From: UBA2589 sp039030015
GTDB lineage: Bacteria > Gemmatimonadota > Gemmatimonadetes > Longimicrobiales > Gaopeijiaceae
DNA length: 64,000 bases
Direction: 5' to 3'
Assembly (NCBI GenBank): GCA_039030015.1
Contig: JBCCEZ010000017.1
Span: forward strand, 1-64,000
Within the stretch, counting starts at the first letter, position 1. Every line of letters begins with the position of its first letter. A program made the position numbers and the translations under genes. Of this stretch, positions 8,963 to 17,375 are shown piece after piece. The notes under the pieces were generated by a model, which had not been told where the DNA came from, did not search any database, and saw nothing but the letters and a program-made list of their open reading frames with translations.

Positions 8963-9925
8963 ATGATCATCCGACGCCCCAACGACATCCCGTCCTCCGA
9001 GATCACCCCGGAGTCCGTGTACGTGAACCGCCGGAAGTTCATCAAGGCCGCAGCGGCCGGCGCCGCAGGGTTCGCGATGGGTCCCGCAGCTTTGGGCGCG
9101 AGCGAGCACGGGGTTCGGCAGTCGCAGGAGATCCCGGCGCGCTTCGCGACGCTGCGCTCCGAGCTCGACGAGGAGCTCAACTCGTACCGCGACGTCACGA
9201 CCTACAACAACTTCTACGAGTTCGGCACCGGTAAGGACGACCCTCACAAGAACTCGGATGACTTCAACCCGAGCCCGTGGACCGTCCGCATCGGTGGCCA
9301 CGTGAACAAGCCGGGTGAGTATCACCTCGAGGACCTGGTGTCTGGCCTGACGATGGAGGACCGGGTCTACCGCCTCCGCTGCGTCGAAGCCTGGTCGATG
9401 GTGGTCCCGTGGTACGGCTTCCAGCTTTCGTCGCTGATCAACAAAGTCGAACCGACGGGCAACGCGAACTATCTCGAGTTCAAGACGGTCGTTCGCCCGG
9501 CAGAGATGCCCGGTCAGAACCTTCCGATCCTCGATTGGCCGTACGTCGAAGGGTTGCGCATGGACGAAGCCATGCACCCGCTGACGATCCTGGCCACCGG
9601 CGTATACGGCATGGATCTACCGAACCAGAACGGAGCTCCGCTCCGGCTCGTCGTGCCCTGGAAGTATGGCTTCAAGGGGGTCAAGTCGATCGTCAGCATC
9701 GACTTCGTCGAAGAGATGCCGCTGAACACGTGGCAGCAGCAGAATCCGTACGAGTACGGCTTCTTCGCGAACGTGAACCCGAACGTGAGCCACCCGCGGT
9801 GGAGCCAGGCCCGCGAGCGTCGCCTCCCCAGCGCGTTCCGCAACTTCGACACGATGATGTTCAACGGGTACGCCGATCAGGTCCAGCATCTGTACGCAGG
9901 GATGGACCTCGAGCGCTGGAAGTAG
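8963..9925 (+). CDS. msrP: protein-methionine-sulfoxide reductase, molybdenum subunit MsrP
   Basis: A 320-residue periplasmic molybdoenzyme. It begins with a Tat signal (NRRKFIKAAAAG) and contains the sulfite-oxidase fold with the molybdenum-ligating cysteine in YRLRCVEAWSMVVPW. The family reduces oxidised methionines in envelope proteins, taking electrons through MsrQ. I chose the ATG at 8963 (GGAG ten bases upstream) over a TTG at 8924 because the Tat signal then sits at the usual distance. The next gene is msrQ. The cofactor genes moaD, moaE and moaA lie 35 kb further on. Confidence 0.95.
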   Translation: MIIRRPNDIPSSEITPESVYVNRRKFIKAAAAGAAGFAMGPAALGASEHGVRQSQEIPARFATLRSELDEELNSYRDVTTYNNFYEFGTGKDDPHKNSDDFNPSPWTVRIGGHVNKPGEYHLEDLVSGLTMEDRVYRLRCVEAWSMVVPWYGFQLSSLINKVEPTGNANYLEFKTVVRPAEMPGQNLPILDWPYVEGLRMDEAMHPLTILATGVYGMDLPNQNGAPLRLVVPWKYGFKGVKSIVSIDFVEEMPLNTWQQQNPYEYGFFANVNPNVSHPRWSQARERRLPSAFRNFDTMMFNGYADQVQHLYAGMDLERWK

Positions 9926-9957
9926 CGACGAGTCGGTCGAAGACGGCGTAGCGTATC

Positions 9958-10593
9958 ATGAATCCGAAGCGAGCGGTCCTCGCGCTCAAGATCCTCCTGT
10001 GGATCTCGGCGCTGGCCCCGGCGACATGGCTGACGGTCGGCTACTTCCAGGGTTGGCTCGGCGCGAATCCGATCGAGAAGATGACGCGGTGGACGGGCAT
10101 GACCGCCATCGTTCTCCTGCTCGTCACGCTCGCCGTGACCCCGATCCGTCGCCTGACAGGGTGGAACCCGATCATCAAGCTTCGGCGACCGCTCGGCCTC
10201 TTCGCCTTCTTCTACGGCGTCCTGCACTTCTCGGTCTGGTTCGTCTTCGACTCGCTCTTCGACTTCGGCTACATGTTCGAAGACATCATGGAGCGGAAGT
10301 ACATCACCGTGGGCATGGCCGCGCTCGTGATCATGCTTCCGCTCGCCATCACGTCGACCACGGGGTGGATCCGACGGCTCGGCAAGCGATGGACGAGACT
10401 GCACCAGGCGTCGTACGTCGCGGCCGGCTTGGCCGTCCTCCACTACTTCTGGCTCGTGAAGGCGTTCCCCCGCCTTCCGATCACCTTCGGTGTGATCCTC
10501 GTGGTGCTCCTCGCGCTGCGACACCCCCGCTTCGCGCGGAAGAAGAAGTCCAGGCCGAAAGCATCGAAGTCAGACGCACCCGCCACGGCCTAG
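9958..10593 (+). CDS. msrQ: MsrQ, heme-b membrane subunit of the MsrPQ system
   Basis: A 211-residue inner-membrane protein with about six helices, of the ferric-reductase-like YedZ/MsrQ family. Histidines that could bind heme lie in YGVLHFSVWF and in the RLHQASYVAAGLAVLHYFWL region. It passes electrons from the quinone pool to MsrP in the periplasm. It follows msrP by 32 nt, the usual arrangement. The C-terminus is Lys/Arg-rich. Confidence 0.93.
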   Translation: MNPKRAVLALKILLWISALAPATWLTVGYFQGWLGANPIEKMTRWTGMTAIVLLLVTLAVTPIRRLTGWNPIIKLRRPLGLFAFFYGVLHFSVWFVFDSLFDFGYMFEDIMERKYITVGMAALVIMLPLAITSTTGWIRRLGKRWTRLHQASYVAAGLAVLHYFWLVKAFPRLPITFGVILVVLLALRHPRFARKKKSRPKASKSDAPATA

Positions 10594-10653
10594 GCGGCCA
10601 CCCGACCGCAGCACGCGGTCCGGTGAGGCGGGGCGGCGCGAGGCCGACCCCGC

Positions 10654-11496
10654 TCAGTGGTTCAACGTGTAGAGGATGATGTTGATTCCCAACGCGTACG
10701 CATCGGGTGAGAAGAGGTAGAAGAACTCGTCGTCCTCTCCCTCCCGCTCCCAGCCGTCCGCGATGTCGGTGTTGTGGGTCATCAACACCATGGGGTGTCC
10801 CCGGTCGTCGAAGATGCCCCTCAGGTGAGGAGTGTCGCTGTAGCCGCCCTGTTCGGACGTGTCTCGGCGTCCACTCCGCCGCCAATATTGGATCGACGGG
10901 ACCTGTGGGACCTCGGGGACCGCGTACAGCGTGCTCATGATCGGGTGATCCGGTCCGATGTCGACGTACGCGCGTCCCGGAAGCACTCGACCGAGTTCGG
11001 TCATCCATTGGTCGGAGGCCCACGGCCCCCAGAAGTCGTCGACGAAGAGGACTCCGCCTTTCGCGAACCAGAGCGCGAGCCGCTCCACCTCCTCGTCGGA
11101 GAAGCGGACCGTCCCCGCATCGGACATGAAGAGGAAGGGGCACTCGAAGAGCTCTTCCTGAGTGGCTCGAACCACGGCGAAGCCGGGCCACCCATCCTCC
11201 CACTCCGACGGTCGCACGGAAGTCAGCTCCTCGAGGCGTTCTATGAAGTTCCAGTCGGAGCCGGGGTAGTCGGTGTTCCACCCGTGGCCGAGGGGCTCAC
11301 GGCGGACGTGCCGGTAGTGGAGACGACAGAAGGTGAATCCCCGGTCTCGCACGCCGTTCTCCGCGGCCGGGAGCCCTTCCCTGACCGGGTCGGGACGCCA
11401 GCCACCGCTCCCCCAATACCGTCGGGGCCGCTCTTGGAAGCCCGCGAGAACGACGATGAGCGCGCCGGCCAGGAGCCACGCCCTCCGCGCCTTCAT
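10654..11496 (-). CDS. DUF4159 domain protein
   Basis: A 280-residue exported protein. A signal peptide (RRAWLLAGALIVVLAGFQ) precedes a DUF4159 domain, recognisable from GFTFCRLHYRHVRRE, from LALWFAKGGVLFVDDFWG and from a late HPMVLMTHNTDIADGWE. The family has a class I amidotransferase-like fold and is common beside MoxR/VWA and membrane-remodelling genes, but its reaction is unknown. Here it is the last gene of the arc-operon run, and its ATG overlaps the upstream amidotransferase stop (ATGA). Confidence 0.85.
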   Translation of the reverse strand: MKARRAWLLAGALIVVLAGFQERPRRYWGSGGWRPDPVREGLPAAENGVRDRGFTFCRLHYRHVRREPLGHGWNTDYPGSDWNFIERLEELTSVRPSEWEDGWPGFAVVRATQEELFECPFLFMSDAGTVRFSDEEVERLALWFAKGGVLFVDDFWGPWASDQWMTELGRVLPGRAYVDIGPDHPIMSTLYAVPEVPQVPSIQYWRRSGRRDTSEQGGYSDTPHLRGIFDDRGHPMVLMTHNTDIADGWEREGEDDEFFYLFSPDAYALGINIILYTLNH

Positions 11497-12230
11497 CGTG
11501 CCGGAAAAGTGACCGAGAGGAACCGCTCGAGGATCGCGGTCGTGTGGTCCGTGTCCGGCATGGTGGAGGCCAGTTCGTCGAGCGACGCAGAGCCGGTCAG
11601 CGGGACGTACGAGGGGTACCGACGCATCCGGTCGAGGAAGCCCTCCCGATCCAGCTCCGGATGGAACTGCGTCGCATAGATCGGCTTGCCCTCGAAGCGG
11701 AACGCCTGATGCTCCGATCGCTCGCTCGTAGCCAGGAGGACCGTGCCTTCGGGAAGGGACACGACGTGATCCTCATGGCCCGCGATCGCTTGAAAGCGCG
11801 CTCCCAAGGGCCCGAACACCGGATCCGATTGCCCGGCATCGGTAAGCGCCATCCACGTCGCCCCGACCTCGGCTCGGTCCCGATCCGTGACGACCTCACC
11901 ACCCATCGCACGCGCCAGTGCCTGGAATCCCCAGCAGGACGCAAAGGTCGGCTTCGCGGTGTCCACCAGCCCTCTCATCGCCTCGAGGGCCCCCGCCAAC
12001 CATGGACCTCCTCGAACGACCGAATAGTCCCCGCTGCCCCCGAGCAAGACGACGTCGACGTCGTCGATCAGGGCCTGTGACGGAGCGCCGGACAGCAGGT
12101 CGAAAATTCGGATCTGAGCCGGATCGCACGCGAAGCAGCGTTCGAAGCACCCGATCTCGTGCTCACGCATTGGGTCGTCATCGTCCCGCACCTGGAGGAG
12201 GAGAAAGCGTAGCTCCGACGCGTTCGGCAC
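11493..12230 (-). CDS. class I glutamine amidotransferase-like protein
   Basis: A 245-residue stand-alone GATase1 domain. The nucleophile is the cysteine in FASCWGFQALA and the catalytic histidine and glutamate are in YATQFHPELD. The HEDHV motif resembles GMP-synthase-like and YLR126C-type amidotransferases. The start is a GTG. It lies 4 nt after a CPXCG protein and overlaps the DUF4159 gene by 4 nt. It could hydrolyse glutamine or a gamma-glutamyl compound, and a link to arginine or carbamoyl metabolism is only suggested by position. Confidence 0.85.
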   Translation of the reverse strand: MPNASELRFLLLQVRDDDDPMREHEIGCFERCFACDPAQIRIFDLLSGAPSQALIDDVDVVLLGGSGDYSVVRGGPWLAGALEAMRGLVDTAKPTFASCWGFQALARAMGGEVVTDRDRAEVGATWMALTDAGQSDPVFGPLGARFQAIAGHEDHVVSLPEGTVLLATSERSEHQAFRFEGKPIYATQFHPELDREGFLDRMRRYPSYVPLTGSASLDELASTMPDTDHTTAILERFLSVTFPAR

Positions 12231-12234
12231 AAGT

Positions 12235-12489
12235 CTACTCGCCGTCCAAAGTGTCGACGCTCACCGACGGCGCTCCGTCCCGGTCCACGTGGACCCGAAC
12301 GGACATGGGCTGGCAACACACCACACAATCCTCGACGTACTCCTGCAGCTCTCCCCCGGCAGGGTCGACCCCGAGCTCCAGGGGTTCCCCGCAATACGGG
12401 CACGAGACGTTGGCCGCATCGGTGAGGTCGAACGCATCGGGCCCCTCCTCCGGCTCATCGGTGTCGTCGCTGTCGTAGAAGTCGAACAT
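12235..12489 (-). CDS. CPXCG-motif cysteine-rich small protein
   Basis: An 84-residue acidic protein with two CxxC-type pairs (CPYCGE and CVVCCQP), the pattern of the CPXCG family. It probably binds one zinc. The first 25 residues are very acidic (DFYDSDDTDEPEEG). It sits between arcC (9 nt gap) and the amidotransferase (4 nt gap), hence in the same transcript. Function is unknown. Confidence 0.85.
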   Translation of the reverse strand: MFDFYDSDDTDEPEEGPDAFDLTDAANVSCPYCGEPLELGVDPAGGELQEYVEDCVVCCQPMSVRVHVDRDGAPSVSVDTLDGE

Positions 12490-12498
12490 CTTCGGAGG

Positions 12499-13407
12499 TC
12501 ACTCCGGGAGGATGACAGTACCTGCTTCGAGTCGCACGAGGTCCGCCAGTCGATCGAGCGACCCGATCACAGACGGCCGTCCGGTCTCCGCCGTGAACGT
12601 GCGGGCTGCGTCCACCTTCGCGCCCATCGAACCCGGAGGTAGCTCGAGCGTCTCCAATTCGTCCGGGGTGGTCCGGCCGATCAAACGCTCGTTCGGGCCG
12701 CGCCAGTCGACGTACACGCCCGCGACATCGGTCGCGAGCACGAGGACGTCCACATCGAGCTGTCGCGCGAGCAGCGCGCTCGCCCGATCCTTGTCGATGA
12801 CCACGTCCGCCCCGATGAGCGTGCCGTCCTTCGCGTACATCGTCGGGATACCCCCGCCGCCTGCGCAGATCACGACGGTACCCTGCTCGAGCAACCACTC
12901 GATCGGTCGGACCTGGAAGACACGGAGGGGGCGAGGCGAAGGGACCACGCGTCTCCAGCCATCTCCGTCCGGCGCCACCACCCACCCCCGGCCGTCGGCC
13001 AAGGTGCGCGCCTCCGCCTCGGTGTACACGGCCCCGATCGGCTTCTGCGGGTTGGCGAAGGCGTCATCGTCCGGATCGATCTCCACCATGGTGAGGACCG
13101 TCGCCAATGGCTTCTCGAAGGGCAGGACGTTCCCGAGCTCCTGCTCGATCACGTACCCGATCCACCCGTCCGTCTTGGCACCGAGCACATCCAACGACTT
13201 GCCACCGGTCCCTGGAAACGCGGCCGCTTCCTCGGCCAACATGCCGATCTGAGGTCCGTTCCCGTGGGTGACGACCAGCTCGTTCTCCAACGCAACCGGG
13301 GCGAGTTGCTGCACCGCCGCACGCACGTTCATCCGTTGCGCCGCGGCCGTCAGAGGTTCGCCGCGCCGGAGCAGTGCATTGCCCCCCAGCGCAGTCAGGA
13401 CCCGCAT
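12499..13407 (-). CDS. arcC: carbamate kinase
   Basis: A 302-residue amino-acid-kinase-fold enzyme that makes ATP from carbamoyl phosphate in the last step of arginine fermentation. It opens with TALGGNALLRRGEPL, has THGNGPQIGML for the nucleotide/substrate site, CAGGGGIPTM, and DVVIDKDRASALLA near the ATP site. The length is usual for the family. It starts 2 nt after the arcB stop, and the order arcA-arcB-arcC is the classic deiminase operon. Confidence 0.95.
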   Translation of the reverse strand: MRVLTALGGNALLRRGEPLTAAAQRMNVRAAVQQLAPVALENELVVTHGNGPQIGMLAEEAAAFPGTGGKSLDVLGAKTDGWIGYVIEQELGNVLPFEKPLATVLTMVEIDPDDDAFANPQKPIGAVYTEAEARTLADGRGWVVAPDGDGWRRVVPSPRPLRVFQVRPIEWLLEQGTVVICAGGGGIPTMYAKDGTLIGADVVIDKDRASALLARQLDVDVLVLATDVAGVYVDWRGPNERLIGRTTPDELETLELPPGSMGAKVDAARTFTAETGRPSVIGSLDRLADLVRLEAGTVILPE

Positions 13408-13409
13408 CG

Positions 13410-14408
13410 TCAGCCGAGCGTCGAGACGAGAATGGCCTTGATCGTATGCAGCCTGTTCTCCGCCTGGTCGAAGACGACCGAGTGCTCCGACTCGAAGACT
13501 TCTTCGGTCACCTCGAGCCCGTCCAAACCGAACTTCTGGAAGACCTCTTCACCGATCTTCGTGTCCCGATTGTGAAAGGCCGGGAGGCAGTGCATGAACT
13601 TGGCGTCCGCATGCCCCGTGGCCGTCATCACGGCTCGGTTGACCTGGTACGGTTGGAGCAACCCGATGCGCTCGGCCCAGACCGAGTCGGGTTCACCCAT
13701 CGAGACCCAGACGTCCGTGTGCACGAAGTGGGATCCGGCCACCCCCTCCTCCACATCGGCGGTCACCGTCACCGAGCCACCCGTCTCGCTCGCGATCGCA
13801 CGGGCCCGCTCGATCAGCCACGACTCGGGCCACAATTCGACGGGTGCGACGATCCGGACGTCCATCCCGAAGAGCACGCCCCCGACCATCAACGAGTTCC
13901 CCATGTTGAAGCGCGCGTCACCGAGGTAGCTGAACGCCACGTCCCCGAGCTCGCCGGCAGCGTGCTCCTTCATCGTCATGACGTCCGCGAGAATCTGCGT
14001 CGGGTGGTACTCGTCGGTCAGACCGTTCCACACCGGGACGCCCGCGTGCTCGGCCAACTCCTCGACGATGCTCTGCGCGAAGCCTCGATACTCGATGCCG
14101 TCGAACATCCGCCCGAGGACGCGAGCGGTGTCCTTCATCGTCTCTTTGTGCCCGATCTGCGTGCCCGAAGGCCCCAGGTAGACGCAGTGCGCCCCTTGAT
14201 CCAGCGCCGCCACCTCGAACGCACACCGTGTCCTCGTCGAGCCCTTCTCGAAGATCAGGGCGAGGTTGAGCCCTTCGAGCCGCTTCTGCTCGATCCGTGA
14301 GGCCTTCTCGTGCTTCAGCTGCTCGGAGAGCGTTAGGAGGTGGTGAAGTTCTTCGGGCGAGAAATCGAGGAGCTTCAGGAAGCTCCTCCCACGAAGGTCG
14401 ACGGTCAT
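13410..14408 (-). CDS. arcB: ornithine carbamoyltransferase
   Basis: A 332-residue transcarbamylase. The carbamoyl-phosphate loop is STRTRCAF and the ornithine-side cysteine loop is HCLPAFHNRDT. The length, the ILADVMTMKEH segment and the operon fit the catabolic ArcB type, which converts citrulline to ornithine and carbamoyl phosphate. It is the only ornithine carbamoyltransferase in the window although argG and argH are also present, so it might serve both directions. It lies 13 nt after arcA. Confidence 0.94.
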   Translation of the reverse strand: MTVDLRGRSFLKLLDFSPEELHHLLTLSEQLKHEKASRIEQKRLEGLNLALIFEKGSTRTRCAFEVAALDQGAHCVYLGPSGTQIGHKETMKDTARVLGRMFDGIEYRGFAQSIVEELAEHAGVPVWNGLTDEYHPTQILADVMTMKEHAAGELGDVAFSYLGDARFNMGNSLMVGGVLFGMDVRIVAPVELWPESWLIERARAIASETGGSVTVTADVEEGVAGSHFVHTDVWVSMGEPDSVWAERIGLLQPYQVNRAVMTATGHADAKFMHCLPAFHNRDTKIGEEVFQKFGLDGLEVTEEVFESEHSVVFDQAENRLHTIKAILVSTLG

Positions 14409-14421
14409 ATGGCCTGGCGTC

Positions 14422-15687
14422 CTAGGTCTCGAGCGGGTCCCGAAGGATCGGACACGTCATGCAGTGCCCTCCTCCACGCCCGCGGCCAAGCTCCGACCCG
14501 TCGATCTCGAGAACCTCGATCCCGGCGTTGCGAAGCTTGCGGTTGGTGAACTCGTTCTTCGAATACCCTACCACCACGCCGGGCTCCAGGGCCACGACGT
14601 TGTTTCCGTCATCCCACTGCTCTCGTTCGGCCTGGTACTCGTCGCCACCGGTGGTCACGACGCGGAGCTTCCCGAGGCCCAATGCGTCGGCGACGGCGCC
14701 GAGGAAATCGGGCTCTCTCCGGACGTCCAAGGACCCCAGTGCATCACCGGGCCGGATCGAAAACGCCACGATGCCATCGACGACGGCCGGGTACACCGTC
14801 ACGGCGTCGCGGTCCAAGAAGGTGAACACCGTATCCAGGTGCATGTGGGCGCGGTCCTTCGTCATCTGACAGGCGATCACACGCTCCGCCGCGCCGGCCT
14901 CGAAGAGCGACTTCGCGAGCTGTTCGGCCATGACCGGCGTCGTGCGCTCGGAGCACCCGACGAGGACACACCCGTTCCCGATCGGCATCACGTCCCCGCC
15001 CTCGAGCGAGGAGTGGCCGAAGTCCTCGAGATCGAAGCCACCGTGGCCGCCGTCCGGCGGATACCAGTAGCTGAAGTCCCCGTTGGCGAAGGACGGATGG
15101 TGACGGTAGATCGCGCCGACATTCACCACCTCGAGTTGCCGCACCTTCGAGTACATCGGGTTGAGCGACACCCCTCCGTAGATCCAGCAGGACGAGTCAC
15201 GAGTGAAGAGCGAGTTCGGCAGAGGCGGCAGGATGAAGTCCTTCTCCGTGTACATCTGACCCGTCACCGATCGACTCAGGTCGACGTCGTGGATCTCCCC
15301 CGGCGACAAGCCACCGATGAGGTGGCGAGCGAGGAGGGACGCATCCATCTCTCGGAGGAAGGCACGCAGCTCGTCGGCCAGCCCGACGCCTACCGTCAGC
15401 TCGTGTACGACCCCGTCGAGGATCTCACGCCGCGCTTCAGGCACCGCCTCGAGGGTCTCGGCCAGCAACTCTTCGAGCAGGAGGACCTCGACCTCTCGAT
15501 CGCGCAGGAGGCTCACGAACTCGTCGTGCTGCTCTCCGGCCTTACGGACCCACAGGACATCGTCGAAGAGCAGGTCGGACGCATTGGACGGAGTCAGACG
15601 CTGTAGAGAGAGTCCGGGTCGATGAAGCAGGACTCGACGGAGGCGGCCGACTTCCGACCCGACATAGAATCCGGTCATGATGCCCAT
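14422..15687 (-). CDS. arcA: arginine deiminase
   Basis: A 421-residue enzyme that hydrolyses arginine to citrulline and ammonia. The guanidine-modifying fold shows MTKDRAHMHLDTVFTFLDRD (catalytic His and Asp) and the nucleophile cysteine at the C-terminus in GRGGGHCMTCPI. ATG codons at 15687 and 15678 are both possible starts, and neither has a strong ribosome site. A TACAAT hexamer lies about 25 nt upstream. It is the first gene of a run continuing through arcB, arcC, the CPXCG protein, the amidotransferase and DUF4159. Confidence 0.95.
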   Translation of the reverse strand: MGIMTGFYVGSEVGRLRRVLLHRPGLSLQRLTPSNASDLLFDDVLWVRKAGEQHDEFVSLLRDREVEVLLLEELLAETLEAVPEARREILDGVVHELTVGVGLADELRAFLREMDASLLARHLIGGLSPGEIHDVDLSRSVTGQMYTEKDFILPPLPNSLFTRDSSCWIYGGVSLNPMYSKVRQLEVVNVGAIYRHHPSFANGDFSYWYPPDGGHGGFDLEDFGHSSLEGGDVMPIGNGCVLVGCSERTTPVMAEQLAKSLFEAGAAERVIACQMTKDRAHMHLDTVFTFLDRDAVTVYPAVVDGIVAFSIRPGDALGSLDVRREPDFLGAVADALGLGKLRVVTTGGDEYQAEREQWDDGNNVVALEPGVVVGYSKNEFTNRKLRNAGIEVLEIDGSELGRGRGGGHCMTCPILRDPLET

Positions 15688-15712
15688 GGGCGGGATGGGG
15701 CGCGACGGCAGG

Positions 15713-15718
15713 ATTGTA
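15713..15718 (-). promoter_or_regulatory. -10 element (TACAAT) for the arc operon
   Basis: TACAAT on the minus strand lies about 25 nt before the arcA start, inside the 89-nt gap after the 15777 gene. No clear -35 hexamer is visible at 16-18 nt, so activation by a factor would fit, but that is inference. Confidence 0.4.
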
Positions 15719-15776
15719 CCGCGCTCCGTCCGTCGGCGTCTACGGTTGTGAACGCGACATCAGACGGTGACCTGCG

Positions 15777-16226
15777 CTATCGCTCCAGCGGAATCACCAC
15801 CTCGATCGTCTTCGTCGATCGATCCGTGTTGATGATCTCGTTGGTGCCGTCCCTGCAACTGGAGCAGCCCATCGACGCCTGTACATCTCCGTCGACCCAA
15901 ATACGCATTTCGCGCACCGGCTTGCCGTCGACGGTCGGCGTCGCGAGCAACCGGATCGCGGTCGGGATCAGAGGGGTCAGATTCAGCGAATGACTCCACA
16001 CTTGGTCGGCGGAGGCTTGGGTGCTGTTCGAGCCCACGAAGTACCGGATCGAGCACCCGTCGCAGACGACCTCCAGCCGAACCCGGGTGACCCGGACCCC
16101 GTCGCGGCGCGCCGATGCCCCGCCGGCAAAGGGGTCGGGCGGGCCCGGCCGCGGCGTGCAGGCCGTGAGGAGTAGGACGAGCACACCGAGCACTCGGCCG
16201 GGGTTCAGCACGCGTCTGGATACCAT
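15777..16226 (-). CDS. small lipoprotein of unknown function
   Basis: A 149-residue exported protein. The ATG at 16226 has a near-perfect ribosome site (GGAGGTGA ending 5 nt upstream), so it is preferred over an in-frame start at 16283. The signal peptide ends in LLLTACTPRP, a lipobox. The mature part is a short beta-rich domain with CDGCSIRYFVG and a later SMGCSSCRDG cysteine cluster. I do not recognise the family. It lies upstream of arcA on the same strand, separated by a promoter-like element. Confidence 0.7.
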   Translation of the reverse strand: MVSRRVLNPGRVLGVLVLLLTACTPRPGPPDPFAGGASARRDGVRVTRVRLEVVCDGCSIRYFVGSNSTQASADQVWSHSLNLTPLIPTAIRLLATPTVDGKPVREMRIWVDGDVQASMGCSSCRDGTNEIINTDRSTKTIEVVIPLER

Positions 16227-16374
16227 GAGAGTCACCTCCTCGGTCACCGGCCCGATCGTGAGGGGGCCGGTGGATCCGTGCAAGTCCTCTGCGCTCAGCC
16301 GCCGCGGATTCGATGCGTCGCCGCTCTCCCCGCCCTACCTTCCGGATCGCCGTCCCCCGTAGCCCGACGATGCC

Positions 16375-17367
16375 ATGCGCCGCTCATCGACGCTCCTCCT
16401 GATCGCCGCCCTTCCTCTCACGGGTTGCGGACCGGCCGGGGGAAGCCCGAGTGGGGCGGATCCCCTCCCCGAGGAGCTGGAAGCCAGGGTCGAGGCTCGG
16501 CTCGATGCACTCGACGCGAACACGTCGGTCTTCGCGCTCCACCTTCCCACCGGCCGGCAGGTCGCCGTCCGCGCGGATCAACCGATGAACACGCTCAGCG
16601 TGATCAAGATTCCGGCGATGGTGTTGGCGTTTCGCGACCACGCCGCGGGCCGGATCGACCTCGATGCGCGGGTCACGATCGGCGAGGACGACCTCCGCCG
16701 AGGGTCAGGGCTGGTGCAGACGTTCGCGCCCGGGCTGCAGCCCACCCTACGCGATCTGGTGCGGCAGATGATCATCACGTCCGACAACACCGCGACCGAC
16801 CTCGTGGCCGAGGCCGTCGGCCTCGACCGGGTCAATGCGTGGCTGGAGAGTGAGGGGTACGAAGAGACCGCCTTCCGGATGACCACCGGAGACCTCTTCC
16901 GAGAGGTTTGGGTTCGGGCCGACCCAGCACACGCCACGCTCACCGATCGCGAGGTGTTCGAGCGTGGATTCCCCGCGGATGCCGAGGCGTCGACCCGGTC
17001 GTTCGCGCTCGAAGGAGACTCGACGGCGTGGCTCGGCCGAACCACGGCCCGAGAGATGACTCGCCTCCTCGCCCAGATCCTTCACGAGGAGGTGGCTGGG
17101 CCGGCCGACTCCGCCGAGATGGTCGACATGCTTCGCGGGCAACTATACTCCAGCCGTCTACCCCAACGGGTACGGTGGAGCGGCGTTGGAATCGCGCACA
17201 AGACCGGCGACTGGCCCCCGATCGCCGGCAACGATGTGGGCATCCTCTTCTACAACGGGGGCCCGACGATCGTCTCCGCCTTTGCGACCCAGAACACCGG
17301 GGACTTCTTCGAGCTCGAGGCCACCCTCGGCCTCATCGCTCAGGATCTCGTCGAGGCGTGGCGATAG
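16375..17367 (+). CDS. class A beta-lactamase-fold serine hydrolase (lipoprotein)
   Basis: A 330-residue protein with a lipobox signal (LPLTGCGPAGG). It has the penicillin-recognising motifs SVIK (SxxK, about residue 79), SDN in TSDNTATDL and KTG in HKTGDWPP, as in class A beta-lactamases. The omega-loop glutamate motif (ExxLN) of true class A enzymes is not evident, and the region after SDN carries an unusual insertion. It may be a beta-lactamase-like hydrolase or peptidase rather than a resistance enzyme. It is convergent with the S8 protease gene, with only 8 nt between the stops. Confidence 0.82.
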   Translation: MRRSSTLLLIAALPLTGCGPAGGSPSGADPLPEELEARVEARLDALDANTSVFALHLPTGRQVAVRADQPMNTLSVIKIPAMVLAFRDHAAGRIDLDARVTIGEDDLRRGSGLVQTFAPGLQPTLRDLVRQMIITSDNTATDLVAEAVGLDRVNAWLESEGYEETAFRMTTGDLFREVWVRADPAHATLTDREVFERGFPADAEASTRSFALEGDSTAWLGRTTAREMTRLLAQILHEEVAGPADSAEMVDMLRGQLYSSRLPQRVRWSGVGIAHKTGDWPPIAGNDVGILFYNGGPTIVSAFATQNTGDFFELEATLGLIAQDLVEAWR

Positions 17368-17375
17368 CTCTTCGC

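Noticed and set aside
15688..15776. ArgR box before arcA
   Set aside because: I looked for an AT-rich TGAAT-type palindrome near the TACAAT element and found none.
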